From: Sphingomonas sp.
Lineage (GTDB): Bacteria; Pseudomonadota; Alphaproteobacteria; Sphingomonadales; Sphingomonadaceae
DNA: 7,951 nt
Reading direction: 5' to 3'
Assembly (NCBI GenBank): GCA_025935515.1
Contig: JAICVC010000097.1
Location: 1 to 7,951 of the forward strand
Part shown: piece after piece, positions 6,338 to 7,951 of the stretch
How positions within the stretch are numbered: position 1 is the first letter of the stretch
Layout: each line of letters starts with the position of its first letter
The notes under the pieces: generated by a model
Database searches by the model: none
The model's input: only the letters and a program-made list of their open reading frames with translations
What the model was told of the DNA's origin: nothing
Position numbers and translations under genes: made by a program

Positions 6338-7078
6338 ATGAAGGGGGCAGATCTGCGGCACGTCGAAGCGCGCGCGATGCATTCCGCACGCTTCCGCTAT
6401 TTCGACTTCGTCATGGTCGGGTTCGTGGTGGTGCTGCTGCTGTCGAACGTCATCGGGGCGGAGAAGCGCTCGTTCGTCAATCTGCCGGGCATCGGCCCGT
6501 GGCCGTTCGGCGCGGGAATCCTGTTCTTCCCGATCTCCTACGTGATCGATGACGTGCTGACCGAGGTTTACGGCTTCGCGCGGGCTCGGCGCGCGATCTG
6601 GGCAGGTTTCGCGGCGCTGCTGTTCATGGCGCTGATGGAATGGACAGTGGTGCACTTGCCGGTCGCCGCGGGGTGGACCGGACAGCCGGCCTACGAACGG
6701 GTCTTCGGCTCCGGCTGGCGGATCATCCTCGCCTCGATGACCGCCTTCTTCGTCGGCGATTTCCTGAACTCGGTGGTGCTCGCCAAGATGAAGATCTGGA
6801 CCGAAGGGAAGTATCTCTGGACGAGGACCATCGGCAGCACGATCGTCGGCGAGGGTGCCGACAGCCTGATATTCTACCCGCTCGCCTTCTACGGCATGCC
6901 CGACTGGCCGGGCGCGGCGCTGGGCGCGGTGATGCTGAGCCAGTTCATCCTCAAGGTCGGCTGGGAAGTGCTGCTGACGCCCGCCACTTATGCGGTGGTC
7001 GGCTGGCTTAAGCGCAAGGAAGGCGTCGACGTCTACGATGTCGGGACCGACTTCACGCCCTTCAGCGCGGATGTCTAG
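6338..7078 (+). CDS. yhhQ: Queuosine precursor transporter, YhhQ/VUT family
   Basis: An inner-membrane protein of the VUT/YhhQ family (Vut_1), which imports precursors of the tRNA nucleoside queuosine (preQ0/preQ1); the E. coli member is about 221 aa. From the ATG at 6338 it has 246 residues and about six hydrophobic segments (roughly 22-38, 57-72, 86-105, 127-148, 166-185, 195-223). Family hallmarks are visible: [17 protein letters not shown] (63-79), FFVGDFLNS (137-145) and [19 protein letters not shown] (163-181). Start choice: the 6338 ATG has weak AGGCG 7 nt upstream; the ATG at 6377 (233 aa) is possible and fits family length better. The frame runs further up to 6200 only because it crosses the antisense of the tRNA gene, and that part is not real. 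Its TAG stop overlaps the stop of convergent purQ within CTAG (7075-7078). Substrate specificity is inferred from the family. Confidence 0.88.
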   Translation: MKGADLRHVEARAMHSARFRYFDFVMVGFVVVLLLSNVIGAEKRSFVNLPGIGPWPFGAGILFFPISYVIDDVLTEVYGFARARRAIWAGFAALLFMALMEWTVVHLPVAAGWTGQPAYERVFGSGWRIILASMTAFFVGDFLNSVVLAKMKIWTEGKYLWTRTIGSTIVGEGADSLIFYPLAFYGMPDWPGAALGAVMLSQFILKVGWEVLLTPATYAVVGWLKRKEGVDVYDVGTDFTPFSADV

Positions 7079-7743
7079 GCTGCGACCGTCTCCAGCAGCC
7101 CCTCGAACAGGCGGCGGCCGTCGCTGCCGCCGTGCGCGGGCTCGATCACCCGCTCGGGGTGCGGCATCAGGCCGAGCACGTTGCCGGCATCGTTGAGGAT
7201 TCCCGCGATCCGCCGCGCCGAGCCGTTGACCTCGTCGAGATAACGGAACGCGACCCGGCCTTCGCCTTCGAGCCGATCGAGCGCGGCCTCGTCGGCCTGG
7301 TAATTGCCGTCGTGGTGGGCGACCGGGAAGACGATTTCCTCGTTCGCCTCATATTGCGCCGTGAACAGGCTCTGGCTGTTCTCGACCTTGAGGGGCACCG
7401 GCCGGCAGACAAAGCTCAGCCGTGCATTGCGCATCAGCGCTCCGGGCAGCATGCCGGCCTCGGTCAGCACCTGGAAGCCATTGCAGATGCCGATCACCGG
7501 GACGCCGCGCGCCGCCGCGTCCTTGACCGCCCGCATCACCGGCGAGCGCGCGGCCATCGCCCCCGAGCGCAGATAATCGCCGTAGGAGAAGCCGCCCGGC
7601 ACGCCGATGAATTCAAGGCCGTCGGGAAGCTCGCTGTCCTTGTGCCAGACCATGTGCGGCTTGCGGCCCGACACCTGCTCCAGCGCGACCGCGAGGTCGC
7701 GGTCGCAGTTGGAACCCGGGAAGACGATGACGGCGCTGTTCAT
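7075..7743 (-). CDS. purQ: Phosphoribosylformylglycinamidine synthase subunit PurQ (glutaminase)
   Basis: The glutamine amidotransferase subunit of FGAR amidotransferase, step four of de novo purine synthesis. It releases ammonia from glutamine for PurL, with PurS as the third subunit, in the cytoplasm. It has 222 aa, normal length for the stand-alone PurQ of alphaproteobacteria and Gram-positives. Motifs: N-terminal [26 protein letters not shown] (49-62), nucleophile Cys87 in GICNGFQ, and His195 and Glu197 in MPHPER completing the class I triad. The start ATG (7743) has GGAG (plus-strand 7749-7752) 5 nt upstream and overlaps the purS stop as ATGA, indicating translational coupling. An upstream in-frame extension into purS is spurious. 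At the 3' end it overlaps the convergent transporter gene by 4 nt. All catalytic residues are intact, so the enzyme should be functional. Confidence 0.97.
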   Translation of the reverse strand: MNSAVIVFPGSNCDRDLAVALEQVSGRKPHMVWHKDSELPDGLEFIGVPGGFSYGDYLRSGAMAARSPVMRAVKDAAARGVPVIGICNGFQVLTEAGMLPGALMRNARLSFVCRPVPLKVENSQSLFTAQYEANEEIVFPVAHHDGNYQADEAALDRLEGEGRVAFRYLDEVNGSARRIAGILNDAGNVLGLMPHPERVIEPAHGGSDGRRLFEGLLETVAA

Positions 7744-7951
7744 GCGTGCTCCAGCGGCTCGATCCGGAAATTCTCGATCACGGTGTTGGCCAGCAATTTG
7801 CGGCACATCTCCTCGATCTCGCGTTCGCTGGTACCGTCGGCGAGGTCGAGCTCGATCAGTTTGCCGGCGCGCACGTCGTTCACCCCGGAGAAGCCGAGCC
7901 CTTCGAGCGCGTGGTGGATGGCCTTGCCCTGCGGGTCGAGGACGCCGTTCT
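7740..7951 (-). CDS. purS: Phosphoribosylformylglycinamidine synthase subunit PurS (5' end outside window)
   Basis: The last 69 residues of the small PurS subunit, which bridges PurQ and PurL in the three-part FGAR amidotransferase. The visible part begins [20 protein letters not shown], the PurS signature following the first beta strand. It continues with [14 protein letters not shown] and ends with [19 protein letters not shown] and a TGA stop. PurS is usually about 80 aa, so roughly ten N-terminal residues and the start lie beyond the window edge. The stop overlaps the purQ ATG (ATGA, 7740-7743). Gene order on the - strand is purS then purQ, as in many alphaproteobacteria. Confidence 0.95.
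   Translation of the reverse strand, partial: NGVLDPQGKAIHHALEGLGFSGVNDVRAGKLIELDLADGTSEREIEEMCRKLLANTVIENFRIEPLEHA

Noticed and set aside
7744..7806. Upstream extension of purQ
   Set aside because: It lies inside purS in another frame; the family start [12 protein letters not shown] is at 7743 with GGAG upstream.

Overview
The window is GC-rich DNA from a bacterial chromosome. It looks like an alphaproteobacterium, most likely a sphingomonad. This placement is an inference from four things: the style of the two hybrid histidine kinases, the separate small PurS and PurQ subunits, a DUF6894-type small protein, and the Crp/Fnr regulator type. No species-level marker is present.

Layout. (1) Positions 1-4171, + strand: two large hybrid histidine kinases separated by 2 nt. 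The first enters from outside the window (end of a GAF-like domain, long coiled coil, HisKA, HATPase, two receivers). The second is complete (receiver, coil, PAS, HisKA, HATPase, receiver). They look like one co-transcribed phosphorelay module, but no HPt protein or DNA-binding response regulator is visible. (2) Positions 4172-5281: a cluster of small genes. It holds a 58-aa acidic protein (+), an 80-aa protein and a 37-aa single-membrane-span protein that overlap on the - strand, and a 79-aa DUF6894-like protein (+). Two intergenic stretches here carry the same promoter-like motif, CGAAAC-N16-GGTTT, which resembles the EcfG general-stress promoter. (3) Positions 5293-6060, - strand: a Crp/Fnr-family regulator, convergent with the DUF6894-like gene. 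(4) Positions 6201-6277, - strand: tRNA-Arg(TCT) with an encoded CCA end, flanked by inverted repeats. (5) Positions 6338-7078, + strand: a YhhQ/VUT-family transporter, probably for queuosine precursors. (6) Positions 7075-7951, - strand: purQ and the end of purS, part of purine synthesis. Transcription runs from purS to purQ, with an ATGA overlap.

How it fits together. The left half is signalling and probably stress-related small genes. The right half is housekeeping (tRNA, Q-nucleoside precursor uptake, purine synthesis). No mobile element, CRISPR array, toxin-antitoxin pair or phage gene was found. No stretch above about 200 bases lacks a gene. The longest gaps are 4851-5041 (divergent promoter region with one candidate motif) and 6061-6200 (upstream region of the Crp/Fnr gene with an inverted repeat). 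I see no clearly undescribed large system. The least ordinary items are the small-gene cluster with its repeated promoter motif and the 37-aa membrane peptide.
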